From: Porphyridium purpureum
Lineage: Eukaryota > Rhodophyta > Bangiophyceae > Porphyridiales > Porphyridiaceae
Direction of reading: 5' to 3'
DNA: 59,159 nucleotides
Assembly (NCBI GenBank): GCA_008690995.1
Contig: VRMN01000028.1
Coordinates: 1-59,159, forward strand
The number at the start of each line of letters is the position of its first letter. Position 1 is the stretch's first letter. A program made the position numbers and the translations under genes. Below, piece after piece: positions 37,198 through 48,484 of this stretch. The notes below the pieces were generated by a model that was not told the DNA's origin, did no database searches, and worked only from the letters and a program-made list of their open reading frames with translations.

Positions 37198-39819
37198 CTA
37201 ATCAGCGTGATGGCGCGTTACATCGAATACAGGCCATTGCCTCCTCCATTCAATCACACTTTCTACTCGCACCTGGAACGACGGCCAGTAGGCACAGATC
37301 TCATGGAATGCAGTAATCGTATGCACGCTCGATAGGTACGAACCACTCGGATAACCATTCATTGTATCCATTTCTGGCGAGAAGCTCGTGGAGGTATCCG
37401 AATATTTTCTGAGCACCTGGTCATACGCGAAAACATCAATTTCCTTTGTTTCAGCGAGCAACATTCGCCGCGTCACTTGATTCCGACCGAATCCAACCCT
37501 GGCATCCATCGACCGTTTGTAATACGCATGTTCATATGCTGCTTCGATGCATCGTTGTTCTTGATCACCCCCCATCGTTTTCTTCCGGCACAACAAGAAT
37601 CGATGTGCGTATCGGATGCCACGCAGCACATCCTGAAGAGGATGAACCGGAAGGCGCTCCACAGTGCCAATCGGATTCGTATACACATCTTCGTAAGAGA
37701 AATCATCGCATGAACATCCGTATCGAGAATCACATTTGTTTCCCATCGAAGCCGTATGCGTGTATCGACATGGTCTGTATGCCATACAGGCAAGCGCGCC
37801 TTGGACTGCGCAAGTCACCGCATACCATTCGTTGGCTAGAGATTCAAAGTGACCTAAGGCATCAAATCCACGTCGCATCTCCGCTGGTTGCATTAATTCC
37901 GTATTATCCATCGGATGTGCAAATCGGAGCCTTGCGTACGCATTATTCATATTCAAGGCATTGATACGGATTAGATCCCAGAGCATTGCTGTATCTCTCA
38001 GCATCCATGAAAACATGCCGCTATCCGCTATCGTGAAGCCGGTTGGGTCTGATGGATGATTCATCACCCGAATAATATAATCCTCGGATGCAAACTTTCG
38101 TCCTCGGTAACCCGTCGTCTTCTTCGTCGCCAGGTGGGGTACCTCCTGAATGAGGTACGCACCGATATCCGCGTGCAGGAATTGACAGTCATCCGAAGTA
38201 AACGCGAATTCATCCGTAAAGTATTCGTCTACTGTGTAGTTGCTGAACAGCAGCGCATTCGGAAGCTCTGCACCGTTATAGTCTTCGCGTGGAGAGTCTT
38301 CGCACGGAGTGACTTCGAAAAATTCGAGCCCGGTCAGACCGTCGGTGAAGTTCTGATGCGGATCTTTGTTCTCGAACGACCATGCCGTAAGCATTCGCAT
38401 GTAGAAGTCGACGTTCAGAATCACATCCAAAAGATGCAGACCCACCTTGTCATTTTCCTTGGCCTCTATGTGAATGGCCTTATACGTATTCTCACTTGCA
38501 TCCTTGTACATCGCACTGAATCGATCTATGATGTCGTAATGCGAAAAGCCTCGTCTGATGGACTTAGGTTGCTGCATCGGATGACTGCTTCGACCGAGAG
38601 TGCACGTATCTGTCCGTGCACGCTTCGGATCCTGACGTGAAGCAAATATCCCAGGCACATTTCGGATATCACTTCGAATTTCTCCTCGGATATAGCTAGG
38701 TCCCGGATCGTCTTCGCGGCTGTATGAAGCCGTGTCATACTTGACATTCCCATATCCGCGGGGAATCTGTCCCGGGCGCGGGAGCGAACTGCTTCCTCGC
38801 CTTTCGAATGGCGCACGGTACGTTCCGGATCCAGAACCACTTGGCATATCGATTCTACCATACCCAGGCGGGCCTCGTAGCGTTTTCTGGGTATTCGGAT
38901 TCAGCGCAGCGGCCCCAAGTCGCAGCGAACTCGCCGAATTACTACGGATGAGTCCACCACGAATGCGACGGCTGCGCTCATCAGCATCCGATGCTTCACT
39001 ACTTTCGATCGAATCTGACATTCGTCGTTTCCCTTTGTCAACAGTCGAGACCCTTTTCGATCGCCGAGTATTCGGATTTACGTCAGACTCAGCATGCTGT
39101 CCTGAAGGTGCGTTCGAATCACGCAAATTCGTTTCAGGCGTTCTCTTGACACGCATATCCGTATCCATTTTCGCAGCGTCCAACGAATCTCCGGATGCAT
39201 ATTTCTCTGCACCAGCACCTGCTGCAGGTAGTCCGGTATCCGCTGGAACGTGTCCGCGCAATGCTCTTGCCGACACACTCTGCGAATCCGACGACACAGA
39301 AACCGCGCGAATCGGAGATCGACGGCCAACACTGGACATGGGTGTGGTCGACTTCTTCGCAGTATCCGAAGCCTTTCCCACGATATCGGACGGTTTCGCA
39401 CCGACGTCCTTCACTGGATCCTCCTTCGGATTTGCACCGACGTCCTTCACTAGATCCTCCTTCGGATTCGTCTCCGCGTCCGCGCATTTCGCACCAATCG
39501 GATCACCTACTGCAACCGTCTCAGCTGAAGCCGTAGCTGGCGCGGACTCCGACGGCATTTTTTCCACATCCCTCTCAACTTCATCATTCGGATGACCTCT
39601 GACGGCTGCCTTCAGTTTCGACGATGCTCCACGCACTGCCGAACCCTGACCCGCACCGGACGCACGCCCAGGCTCCACCTTTTTCGTCGCCGCCGGATTC
39701 GTCGCTTTACCCCCCTTGCCCTGCGCACTTCCGGATACCACTTTCCTTCCTTTCGACGGATTCGGATCCGCCACTTTCTTCCCGGTGTTCTCCATCTCGT
39801 CCCGCTCACCACCACTCAC
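37198..39819 (-). CDS. Element B accessory protein 4, disordered N-terminus and folded C-terminus
   Basis: An intact 873-codon frame. Residues 1 to about 430 are low-complexity, rich in Ser, Gly, Lys and Arg, with a short internal repeat (ETNPKEDLVKDVGANPKED, then PVKDVGAKP) and basic runs (NTRRSKRVSTVDKGKRRM). From about residue 430 a folded region begins (RRGFSHYDIIDRFSAMYKDA) with a Cys-rich loop (CRYTHTASMGNKCDSRYGCS plus CDD) near residue 690. No family is recognised. It is divergent from the transposase gene over 407 bp. The basic tail could contact nucleic acid, which is inference. Confidence 0.55.
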   Translation of the reverse strand: MSGGERDEMENTGKKVADPNPSKGRKVVSGSAQGKGGKATNPAATKKVEPGRASGAGQGSAVRGASSKLKAAVRGHPNDEVERDVEKMPSESAPATASAETVAVGDPIGAKCADAETNPKEDLVKDVGANPKEDPVKDVGAKPSDIVGKASDTAKKSTTPMSSVGRRSPIRAVSVSSDSQSVSARALRGHVPADTGLPAAGAGAEKYASGDSLDAAKMDTDMRVKRTPETNLRDSNAPSGQHAESDVNPNTRRSKRVSTVDKGKRRMSDSIESSEASDADERSRRIRGGLIRSNSASSLRLGAAALNPNTQKTLRGPPGYGRIDMPSGSGSGTYRAPFERRGSSSLPRPGQIPRGYGNVKYDTASYSREDDPGPSYIRGEIRSDIRNVPGIFASRQDPKRARTDTCTLGRSSHPMQQPKSIRRGFSHYDIIDRFSAMYKDASENTYKAIHIEAKENDKVGLHLLDVILNVDFYMRMLTAWSFENKDPHQNFTDGLTGLEFFEVTPCEDSPREDYNGAELPNALLFSNYTVDEYFTDEFAFTSDDCQFLHADIGAYLIQEVPHLATKKTTGYRGRKFASEDYIIRVMNHPSDPTGFTIADSGMFSWMLRDTAMLWDLIRINALNMNNAYARLRFAHPMDNTELMQPAEMRRGFDALGHFESLANEWYAVTCAVQGALACMAYRPCRYTHTASMGNKCDSRYGCSCDDFSYEDVYTNPIGTVERLPVHPLQDVLRGIRYAHRFLLCRKKTMGGDQEQRCIEAAYEHAYYKRSMDARVGFGRNQVTRRMLLAETKEIDVFAYDQVLRKYSDTSTSFSPEMDTMNGYPSGSYLSSVHTITAFHEICAYWPSFQVRVESVIEWRRQWPVFDVTRHHAD

Positions 39820-40226
39820 GCACCCGCACTGTCCACCGCGCTACCGCCCTCTCCGCCTTGTCCGCCTTCCCAGCGCTTCCCACCTTCGCACAACCCACCT
39901 TCTCCGGATCACACCAACTTCCCCACACGATCTGCTCTTCGCCCCACGGCCACTGCGGCCTGCGCGTTTGACTTGTATCGAATTTGATGGACCCAAATGA
40001 AAAAAATGGCAGAATTGAATGGCATGTGGGGTTTTGTCGGGAAAATTACGCATTCACAGAGAGAAAGCTTTATATTAACTACCTCTTTGGCTTGCCGTGG
40101 TACAAACGCTACGCCTGCGTCCAGGAAAGACGCGTGCGTCGGATTGACGGAAGGCTTTGGAGGCGGAACGGATACAGCGTGACGTGCGCGAAAACATACG
40201 GATAGGAAGACTTCCCCAAACCGCGA
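39820..40226. promoter_or_regulatory. Element B divergent spacer 2
   Basis: 407 bp between the 873-codon gene and the transposase. It contains several CGGAT/ATCCG motifs (for example 39913, 40139, 40168, 40199). It presumably holds both promoters. Confidence 0.4.
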
Positions 40227-43200
40227 ATGGACAGACAGCAAGGCCTCGAGAGCAACGCTTGGCATCGACGTAGAAACAAACGTATCCGATGCGATGGGAC
40301 CCGATGCGACTTCACCGTACCAGAGGATGAGGGATTGACTTACTCCACGCGACTTCACATGATGCAGTCACACAAGCGCAAGTGTAAACTTCGCATGCAT
40401 CCGAATCGACTCCCGTATACGCAGGCCTACTTATTTGATGCGGACGACGGTAGTTTGCAGAGGGAGGACAGTCCGGATGATACGGGAAGCGCAAATACAG
40501 AAACGCGGACTGGACGAGGCAGTGAGCTTCCTGATATCCGGATGGATGACGAGGACCCGGAAATGCAATTTCATTCGGATCGTGACATTGACAGCGGTTG
40601 CGAGAGCTTGCATGCAAACCTGACACAGGATGCGGAAATGTATCTAAGACCGATGGAGCCGGTGCGTGGCGGAGAAGAAGGAGAAGAGCAAGTCGAATAT
40701 ATCTTAGGTCCGTATGCCAAGCACTTTAATGCGTTATTAAACCAAAAGACTTTACGAGAGCGCTTGCAAGATCGTGACGACGAGATGTCAAAATTCGTAC
40801 GGAGTCTGACAGGCGCGGGTGAAATGGAAGATGTTGATCTGGATGAAGCAATCGAGATGATACGATTTAAAAACGACCAGGAAGTATTCATCCAGAAGCA
40901 TGGGATATCCGTACGTCATGCCACGGACTTAAAGTCGATTGAAGCCAAACTCTTACGAATTGCTATCCGTATGACTCTGCGCCAAGTAAGCCAGCTGACA
41001 AAACACTCATTTACCATGTTGAAAAGGTATCCGTTAAACCACGAGGCGTCTCGAATCGACGCTGTATACGCTGCATTACAAAGCAAATTGAACATAGCTT
41101 CCTCTCACGTGCTGAAACGAGCAACAAAACTTCTTTTCACATTCAGATCTTCGAAGCGGATGTCTTCGCTTCTTGGCAATCCGAGTATTAAACCTGTTGA
41201 GACGTACGTCGAGTATGGTCGCGGAATCCGACTGAGACGAAACACCCTACGCCGGAACGTGAAGCAAACGATCCGATTTCGTGAACCGATGGACATCGTC
41301 ATGCGTTCAGCTGCAGCTATTATTGATGAATACGGATTGGAGCCATTCGTTATCGACTTATTCAAAACCCGGGATCGCGAAATAGTGATGCATCCGCAGG
41401 ATGGAAACCTCTGCATCAGCGCAGCCCGTCGGATAGAATTTGAAGTGAATCGAAAACATGGACCGGATCCACCTCAGGTTGTAATTCTTCCAATACAGAT
41501 ATTTGCGGATGAGTCCCATATGACCCAGAATGGACGACACACAGTGACGCCACTGAAGATACGAATAGTACATCGAAGGCTGTTTGATACACACTCTTCC
41601 CGTATTCCTCAAGTCGTCGCATACTTACCACCTGTGGATACCCGAAGTATTGCACGAGCATTTGGTGAGGAAACAAGTATCCGCATTGATCCGAAGCTAG
41701 CCAAAAGAGAGCTCGAATCGTCCATGTACCATGCAATTATGAATAAGGCATTCCACCATCTCATGATCGCGAATAAATTCGGAGTGCCAGTCCTGTGGAA
41801 TCATCGCCGCTTGCTTCTTTTTCCTATTGCATACAAGTTGTCAATGGACATGCCGATGATCTCAAAATGCTCATTTACGAAAGCTTCTTTTGTATCCGGA
41901 TCCCGTGCTCGAACCATGCCATGCCATCAATGCATGGTGATAGCGCCAGAGGCCACAACTCGAGCAGTCGAAGCAGGACCAAATTCGGATGCATCCAAGG
42001 CAGAAGAGTTCTGGATTACGCGTATTCCTCTGCAATATCGCTGTGAGAAGCAGGTTGAACCTTTCATCACGCAGAATTTATCTGCATGGGGCACGCTACA
42101 GAGAAAAGAACAATCTCTCCACTTTCTCGGTGACTCAGCGGCTATCGGATGGAATCGATTTGATGATGACGATGACGTTGCATTCAATGCAACGATATCC
42201 GCATTCAAACACAAAATACATCTGCGCAACCGCGGGAGATTTCAACTGACAGGCATAGATGGCTTGCACGGATTCCTTGCATTTTGGCTTCGAGGTATCA
42301 CAATCGCTGGTCTCAAAGCATTGCTGAGCAAACCGAATACTGTACACGAGGTAGGCCTCGTCGCTGAGAGACTCACGGAAGCGCAGCAGCGAGCTACGCG
42401 ACACTTGAACGAAGTAGAACATTCGGATTTTCCACGCATGTGGGCTTCACTCGATTTCGATGAACAAAGACATGGAAGTGCATCCGAAGATACCAGTGGC
42501 GATGATTCAGAGTCGCATGACGAATACTCTTCGGATGATGACATTGTCCGCGCGAATGAAAGAAATTCGTCACAAACGAATACACGTCAAAGACCAAAGG
42601 CCAAAGCAAAGACGAACGACTCTCACATCAATCCGAGGAGGGCAGAGTCCAACAGAAAGGGCAGCGTATCTGACCAACTTCGAGGTATCATCGACTCAGC
42701 AGCAGGTAAAGCTTGGAACCAAATTGCGACGGAGATAACGGATGAGGCGAGGTTCCGGCGACCAGCGACATACTCTCCGATACGATTATCTTCGTTTTTA
42801 TCCGACTTACCCAAATTCGCAGAACAATCATATTCGCTGGGCTTTCTACTTCAAATGATTGTTCTTGTACACCAGGAGCATTTACTCTCGGATCGTACAC
42901 GTGAAAGCTTTACCGAACTTGCAACCAGATGTATCCGACTGTATGGCGTACTATACAAAGAAAAGCTGCGTCGACCATGGCTTGAACTCATCCCAAGGCT
43001 CACATCCGACTTGCAATCCCGACTCGATTCATACAAGCGGCAGATCAATCTACGTTGGAATGCTCCGAAAATACATGCACTGTCTCACTTCGGGGACAAC
43101 TTGACGGATCTGGGACCGATAAAGTTTTGGGATACTACGGATGGAGAGAAATCGTTTCAAATCGACAAGGCGTGGTTCAAATCACTGGTCAGCGCAGATA

Positions 43201-44093
43201 CGAATATCCCACATAATGTCATGCTGCAGCGCGCAGAGGTGTTCGAAATCGGATCTTCTTCTTCGTACTGGTTTGATAAGCTTGCAAGGAACAAGGATTC
43301 GAATGCAATTGCATACACACACGAACAAGTATCCGATGAAGCATACACACATACACGAGAATCGGATGCCGCTCGAGCGTGGTACCGGCACCGCTCGTCT
43401 TCTGTGAACTGTTCATCGATCCTTTTCGGAATCTGGCAGAACGCGTGCACTACTCTGAGGTACAGCAGCGAATCCGGATTCGAGGCTGCCCCTTCATGGC
43501 GACCAACATCGTGGAACCCTTCTATATCATTCGAATCCGCTGATGACGAAGAAACGAACATGCTCTGGTTGCACACGGATACGGCTTTGAAGACGTATGC
43601 ATCCGAGAAACTCCAAACGGCTGTGAATGATGGTACTGCAACCTTCCAAGCTTTCAGACAAGTTCAACTGAAAAAGCCTCGCGACGAAGCCGAATGCATT
43701 GTTGCACATCCGAATCACTATCGTTCTCCGAGATGGGACATTCTCGAATACGCACTACAAACTGGTCACCCTGAACGCCACGGATATGGAAAATGCATCC
43801 TAATTGTCCGGATCAAATTACAGGGACCTTACGACGAATCCTTTGACGTGGTGGTGATACAAGATTTAGAGGCGCACGATGGAGAAATCGAAAAGTCAGA
43901 GTGCAAATGCAAATGCAAGCGCCTAGATCCGGTGTTTCATCATTACCGACTCAGTAATAATTCGGTAAAAGTATTGGACACAGAAACGATAACCGGGCGA
44001 GTGACAGCATTCAAGGATATCCGCATGAAGGACAGCCGATGGTACTACCTTTTAAACCCAAGCACATTCGAAGGCGTACTAGAATACAATTAA
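40227..44093 (+). CDS. Plavaka-like (CACTA superfamily) transposase, element B
   Basis: An intact 1288-codon frame. A C2H2-like finger spans residues 22-53 (C22, C27, H44, H49, C53). After an acidic region come the blocks IFADESHMTQNGRHTVTPLK, LSMDMPMISKCSFTK, CHQCMVIAPEA, GIDGLHGFLAFWLRG, LGFLLQMIVLVHQEHL, IKFWDTTDGEKSFQID and VAHPNHYRSPRWDILEY. The last resembles the conserved C-terminal HARP..PRFD-type block of fungal Plavaka transposases. The Asp/Glu of FADESHMT is a candidate catalytic site, by analogy. It aligns with transposase A along its length, including the final LLNPSTFEGVLEYN. It would excise and insert the element by binding the subterminal CAGTTTTTCGG repeats. Being intact in a young insertion, it may be active. 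Confidence 0.8.
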   Translation: MDRQQGLESNAWHRRRNKRIRCDGTRCDFTVPEDEGLTYSTRLHMMQSHKRKCKLRMHPNRLPYTQAYLFDADDGSLQREDSPDDTGSANTETRTGRGSELPDIRMDDEDPEMQFHSDRDIDSGCESLHANLTQDAEMYLRPMEPVRGGEEGEEQVEYILGPYAKHFNALLNQKTLRERLQDRDDEMSKFVRSLTGAGEMEDVDLDEAIEMIRFKNDQEVFIQKHGISVRHATDLKSIEAKLLRIAIRMTLRQVSQLTKHSFTMLKRYPLNHEASRIDAVYAALQSKLNIASSHVLKRATKLLFTFRSSKRMSSLLGNPSIKPVETYVEYGRGIRLRRNTLRRNVKQTIRFREPMDIVMRSAAAIIDEYGLEPFVIDLFKTRDREIVMHPQDGNLCISAARRIEFEVNRKHGPDPPQVVILPIQIFADESHMTQNGRHTVTPLKIRIVHRRLFDTHSSRIPQVVAYLPPVDTRSIARAFGEETSIRIDPKLAKRELESSMYHAIMNKAFHHLMIANKFGVPVLWNHRRLLLFPIAYKLSMDMPMISKCSFTKASFVSGSRARTMPCHQCMVIAPEATTRAVEAGPNSDASKAEEFWITRIPLQYRCEKQVEPFITQNLSAWGTLQRKEQSLHFLGDSAAIGWNRFDDDDDVAFNATISAFKHKIHLRNRGRFQLTGIDGLHGFLAFWLRGITIAGLKALLSKPNTVHEVGLVAERLTEAQQRATRHLNEVEHSDFPRMWASLDFDEQRHGSASEDTSGDDSESHDEYSSDDDIVRANERNSSQTNTRQRPKAKAKTNDSHINPRRAESNRKGSVSDQLRGIIDSAAGKAWNQIATEITDEARFRRPATYSPIRLSSFLSDLPKFAEQSYSLGFLLQMIVLVHQEHLLSDRTRESFTELATRCIRLYGVLYKEKLRRPWLELIPRLTSDLQSRLDSYKRQINLRWNAPKIHALSHFGDNLTDLGPIKFWDTTDGEKSFQIDKAWFKSLVSADTNIPHNVMLQRAEVFEIGSSSSYWFDKLARNKDSNAIAYTHEQVSDEAYTHTRESDAARAWYRHRSSSVNCSSILFGIWQNACTTLRYSSESGFEAAPSWRPTSWNPSISFESADDEETNMLWLHTDTALKTYASEKLQTAVNDGTATFQAFRQVQLKKPRDEAECIVAHPNHYRSPRWDILEYALQTGHPERHGYGKCILIVRIKLQGPYDESFDVVVIQDLEAHDGEIEKSECKCKCKRLDPVFHHYRLSNNSVKVLDTETITGRVTAFKDIRMKDSRWYYLLNPSTFEGVLEYN

Positions 44094-44182
44094 AAGACAA
44101 AGTCCGATGAAGTCTCATCTTCTCATGATTGAAATTATTCGCTACCACCCATCTCGCAAACTTTAAAGTTGCAGACAGTATC

Positions 44183-44426
44183 GAGCAGTTTTTCGGGCAG
44201 TTTTTCGGGCACTTGATTTTGCAGCCTTTCTTTATTGCCTAGTAAATCGCTGTACGCACGGAAAGTCTACTGTACCTACAGTTTTTCGATCAGTTTTTCG
44301 ATCAGTTTTTCGACACTTCAGTATGACAGTTTTTCGAACGCTGCGAGAGAGGTACAGCAAATAGCTGTACTTTACATGCTTACATCAATTTCAGTTTTTC
44401 GTTTAGTTTTTCGGTCAGTTTTTCGC
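44183..44426. repeat. Element B right subterminal repeats
   Basis: About nine copies of CAGTTTTTCG with variable next bases lie in groups at 44187-44212, 44279-44312, 44328-44340 and 44389-44426. The outermost group, reversed, matches the left end of the element. Confidence 0.75.
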
Positions 44427-44427
44427 T

Positions 44428-47400
44428 CCATTTGTGTCACGGACTGTCCACTTCTAATGTGCAGGCTACATTCGAGGTGGGGAGTATGGAAATCCAATCT
44501 GACAACGACAGGTCCGACGTGCCATACACTGATGGTACATCTCAAGGAGCGCGCGTTGCTATGAGCAAAAGCGAGGAAACCTTCATGAGACGCTACAGTG
44601 CATTCACCAAGGCATATCAGAGTGTAGATTCAAAGTTCTACGGTACCGACGAGGAAAATTTCGCCGCATGGCGAATGCAACTCGTAAATCATTTAGCTCT
44701 ACACAATCTGGATGATCAGTACACTGCACAGGTGATCCAAGCCTGTCTCGCAGGCGATGCTCTGACGTTTTATCTTGGGACGTATGTTGACGAAGATTTG
44801 ACAAAGTTCACCATAGCAGATGTTCTGGTGGGCTTAAGGGACCACTTTTACACCATCGAGAAGCTTGAACGCCTGCAGGAGCAGTGGGAAAAGGCAAACT
44901 TCGCGGAATTCCAGGCTAACAATTCCAATATCTCTGAAGTGGAAAATTGTAAGTCTTTGACCCAAAGACTCAAAAGAATCCAGCCAAATTTGAAAAAACC
45001 ATACAGATCCCATGAAATGCTACGTGACAAGTATAAGCAAATCATGTTCAGACATCCCGTATACGAGCGCCTCGTCATGACCCCGCTGCCAACATCGGCT
45101 GACGCACTATGCAGCAAAATTGAAGCCTTGCTTCTGCATATGCAACCCAGTACAGTCTCGCCCAAGCCGCAGCTTGCTTTCACTGCGCAGCAGACGTCAA
45201 GGGCACCTATGGCTCAGCCGAATCACTCGGTGACTCTGTATCAAGAGCGATACAGGCGTTCGCGTGCAAAACCGCAGGCTAATCGGGCAAGATCTACTCC
45301 TCGACCGATTAGCATCGCATCCGCCAGCAATCCTCGTACGGCAAACGGCACACAGCTTCTTTGCGACATTTGCCAATCCGAAAAACATTTTCGGCGGTTC
45401 TGCCCCGACAAGGAAGCCAAAAGGAAATTTTATACTGCAAATTCAAACTACATGGTGGCAGATTTTCTAGGCTCCGACTCTTCTTCGGGTGCAGACGCAA
45501 GCGACAGCACCGACGATGTCACTCACACAGACCTCGTTTGGCTTTCGCCAAGTCTTGTTCTTTTTCAACATGACACCGCTTTTGTTATTGTCGACAGCGG
45601 CGCTAGCGGTGGAAACTTAGTGGGTGAACGATTCTGTCAAGCCCGACAAACCGTCCAAGTTACAGCCCCGCCAAGACGCGTAAAAATGGGCACAAGTGTC
45701 TTCGACACTCGCGGTCAAGCCAAAATTGTCATGCTAGACATAGGTGGAGCAAAGCTCGAATTCTTTGCTGATGTCATACAACTTGACATCCCACCACTTC
45801 TTGGATGGCGCGAGCAAAAGGCGCGACACATGACAGTGGACGCGGGCGCCGGCATATTAACGGCCCTTGCCGACAGCGAACAGCTCAAATTTAGGGTCCA
45901 CACAATTGCTGGTCTCCCTTGCATTTTACTTCCAAATCCAGAAAATCCAGATTCGGTCAAAGAGCAACGTGATGATATAGTCCTGTTCACTGCTACAGAA
46001 TTGCGCAGATTACACGTGCACTTTGGGCACGCACATCTCGACAAAATCCGCGATCTGTTGCAGCGCAGTGGTCAACGTCTGACTTCTGCCGAAATTCGCT
46101 GGTATGCAGATATCGTACAGAAGTGCAAAGCTTGCCAATTCTACGCGGATGTACCACGGCGCCCCATTGTGGCCATGCCAGTCAACCCTTTCTTCAACCG
46201 CGATATCGCCATAGACACTGTATACTTCGACGGCCTCGCTGTGCTACACATTGTGTGCAAAGGAACCAAATATGCCAGGAATCCTATTTTACGACGCACG
46301 GATGCGGTAACCGTCATCAGTACGTTCTATACTTCTTGGATCACCATCTTCGGCATTCCGGCCACATTATCCATGGACCGCGGTACTGAGTTTCTGAATG
46401 CAGCTTTACTCGAATTCTGTGATGGACTCGGCATTGTGATGCGTCCAGCCGCGACTGCAGCAGCCTGGTCGATAGGTATCGTGGAACGACACCATAAGCC
46501 CCTGAAAACTGTGTAATTCCGCTTGAAAACAACATTCCCAGACCGCGATTGCGAATTATTGCTCGCACAAGCAGAATTTGCACTGAATGCCACGCTTGGC
46601 AACCGTGACACATGTCCATTTTTACTGGTCTTCGGTCAATTACCCGTGTTCACGCTTGGCACAGTCCAGGACCAACACAAAATGACTACAGACCGCCATA
46701 TGGCTATGGAAGTCGCGCGTAGAACGACCGAAGGTATCATTGCTACCAGGCGCATTCGCGAGGCAACGCACATAAGCGTTTCAAAAAGCGCACCAGCTTT
46801 GCTGAGCCGTGGAGACCGGGTGCTGTTCTGGCGCCCAAGTGAGAGAGCTTGGGTCGGACCCGCGACCGTGGTCCATGTACACGGAGATGCGAAAACGGTA
46901 AAAGTTGAATACAAAACGCGGAACTACCACCCAGCTCTCCACCAAGTCAAATTGTTCGTCGCGGATCAAGTGCTATGGGCCGACGAGACTGAGACTTTCT
47001 CCAAGATTCTGCAAGTATCAGAACATTCACTCAGAAGAAAATGTGACTTTACGATATCGCGCGCCAAAGAAATCGATGGATGGCATGCAAAGGGCGTAGT
47101 GGAAGCCGTTCGCACGACAGAGCGCGCGAATCTAGACACGCGGTGGGTGGACTCCATCAAACTTTCAGATGGAAAAGAGTTCCCGAAATCACGTCTCGCC
47201 TTGCGAGAGTTTGCAAAATCGCAACCACATGGTTCCATGCTTCGAGACTCACCTACGACATCACGATGGACTGTGCGCGTTCTGCTCTCAGTAGCACTTA
47301 ATCAATCATGGTCCATATCATCCTCGGACGTCGAACAAGCCTTTCTTCAGAGCCAGCCTCTGAAACGTCGCGTTTTGGTGCAACCTCCAAAAGAAGCTGG

Positions 47401-48484
47401 TCTACCATCTGGTGTCCTCTGGCTTCTGAAGAAAGCCGCCTACGGTCTGGTGGATGCTGCGTACATCTGGTACGAGTCTCTCCGCGACGTGCTCGTCAAC
47501 AAAATGCAAATGAAAGAGTCCATGGTAGACCCGTGCTTGTTTGTTGCGAACGAGGGTGCATGCACAACCCAAGTCGACGATATCTTAACCGTGGGCACGC
47601 CCCAATTTCTCGAAGCTCAAAAAGAAATTCGCAAGTATCTACAGCTCCATCGAGAAAAACGTGACAAGTTCATTTTCAACGGAGCCCAGCTCACAGTCAA
47701 GGAGAACTGTGTCAGTATTGATTTACGAGCGTATATCGAGAAATCTCGCATTGTGGCAGTGAGAATCACCACTTATAGTGACTTCCAGCGCTTCCGCGGC
47801 CAACTGCTATGGCTTGCTGCCAATTCGAGACCAGACTTAGCGTATCCTGCTGCACAACTCTCGCAAATCTCACAAGACATGTTCGACCATAAGGTGTACA
47901 AAGAGTTAGTAGACCAAGCGCGGGGTGCAGTCTGCACAATGCCATATTTGCACTTCAACCGCCTTCACGGCACCGTGGCAATTCAAGTATTTGCGGACGC
48001 CAGTTTCGCAAACAATGTTGACTTGAGCAGCCAGCTCGGCTTTATCATCTGTCTCGCGGACAGCCAAGGCCATTATAATATTGTGCACTGGCGCTCGGGA
48101 AAATCCCGCCGTGTTGTCAAATCGACTCTCGCAGCCGAGACGCTCGCAGTCATCGACGCATTCGACCACGCCGGTGCAGTGAAGCATATGCTCCAGGAAC
48201 TAGGAATTCCCAGCCCGGAAGTTATTCTTTACACGGACAATCGATCCGTATTTGACGCCATGTCCAAGCGCACGGCCTGCACCGAGAAAGCCGTACAGAT
48301 ATCTGTCGCCATCCTGCGACAAGCATTGCAAGAAGCAGCGCTCACCAAAATCGGACTTCTGTTGTCTGCTGACAATCCAGCCGATGCATTGACCAAAGCG
48401 CGCGGCAACTCTGAGCTAGACTCGCTCCTGCGTGCTGAAGTCTATCACCCTAAGGTTGTGGAATGGTTTGAAGTGAAAAAGTAA
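44428..48484 (+). CDS. Copia C2 gag-pol region (fossil)
   Basis: The part of C2 right of element B encodes the rest of gag (ENFAAWRMQLVNHLALHNLD, zinc knuckle CDICQSEKHFRRFC) and protease (FVIVDSGASGGNLVG). Integrase follows (H-H-C-C ending CKACQFY; MDRGTEFLN; GIVERHHK), then reverse transcriptase (SSDVEQAFLQSQPLKRRVLV) and RNase H (FADASFANNVDLSSQLGF, DNPADALTKARG). The order is Copia. It looks close to whole apart from the element B insertion and about one break. Confidence 0.9.

Larger units (their letters stand above)
31644..44427 (+). mobile_element. Element B: five-gene CACTA/Plavaka-like transposon
   Basis: The element is about 12.8 kb. Ends carry subterminal CAGTTTTTCGGT repeats in inverted arrangement; the outer ~45 bp of the two ends match when one is reversed (GAAAAACTGACCGAAAAACT and then GAAAAACTGAAAT). 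Exact termini and target duplication are not resolved (about 31644 and 44427). Genes are 31912-34563 (minus), 35118-36074 (plus), 36139-37173 (minus), 37198-39819 (minus) and the transposase 40227-44093 (plus). All five frames are open. CGGAT/ATCCG motifs fill the element: thirteen in 35101-36100, where about two are expected. They become rare in the flanking Copia. It is the innermost and so youngest insertion of the nest. Confidence 0.8.
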
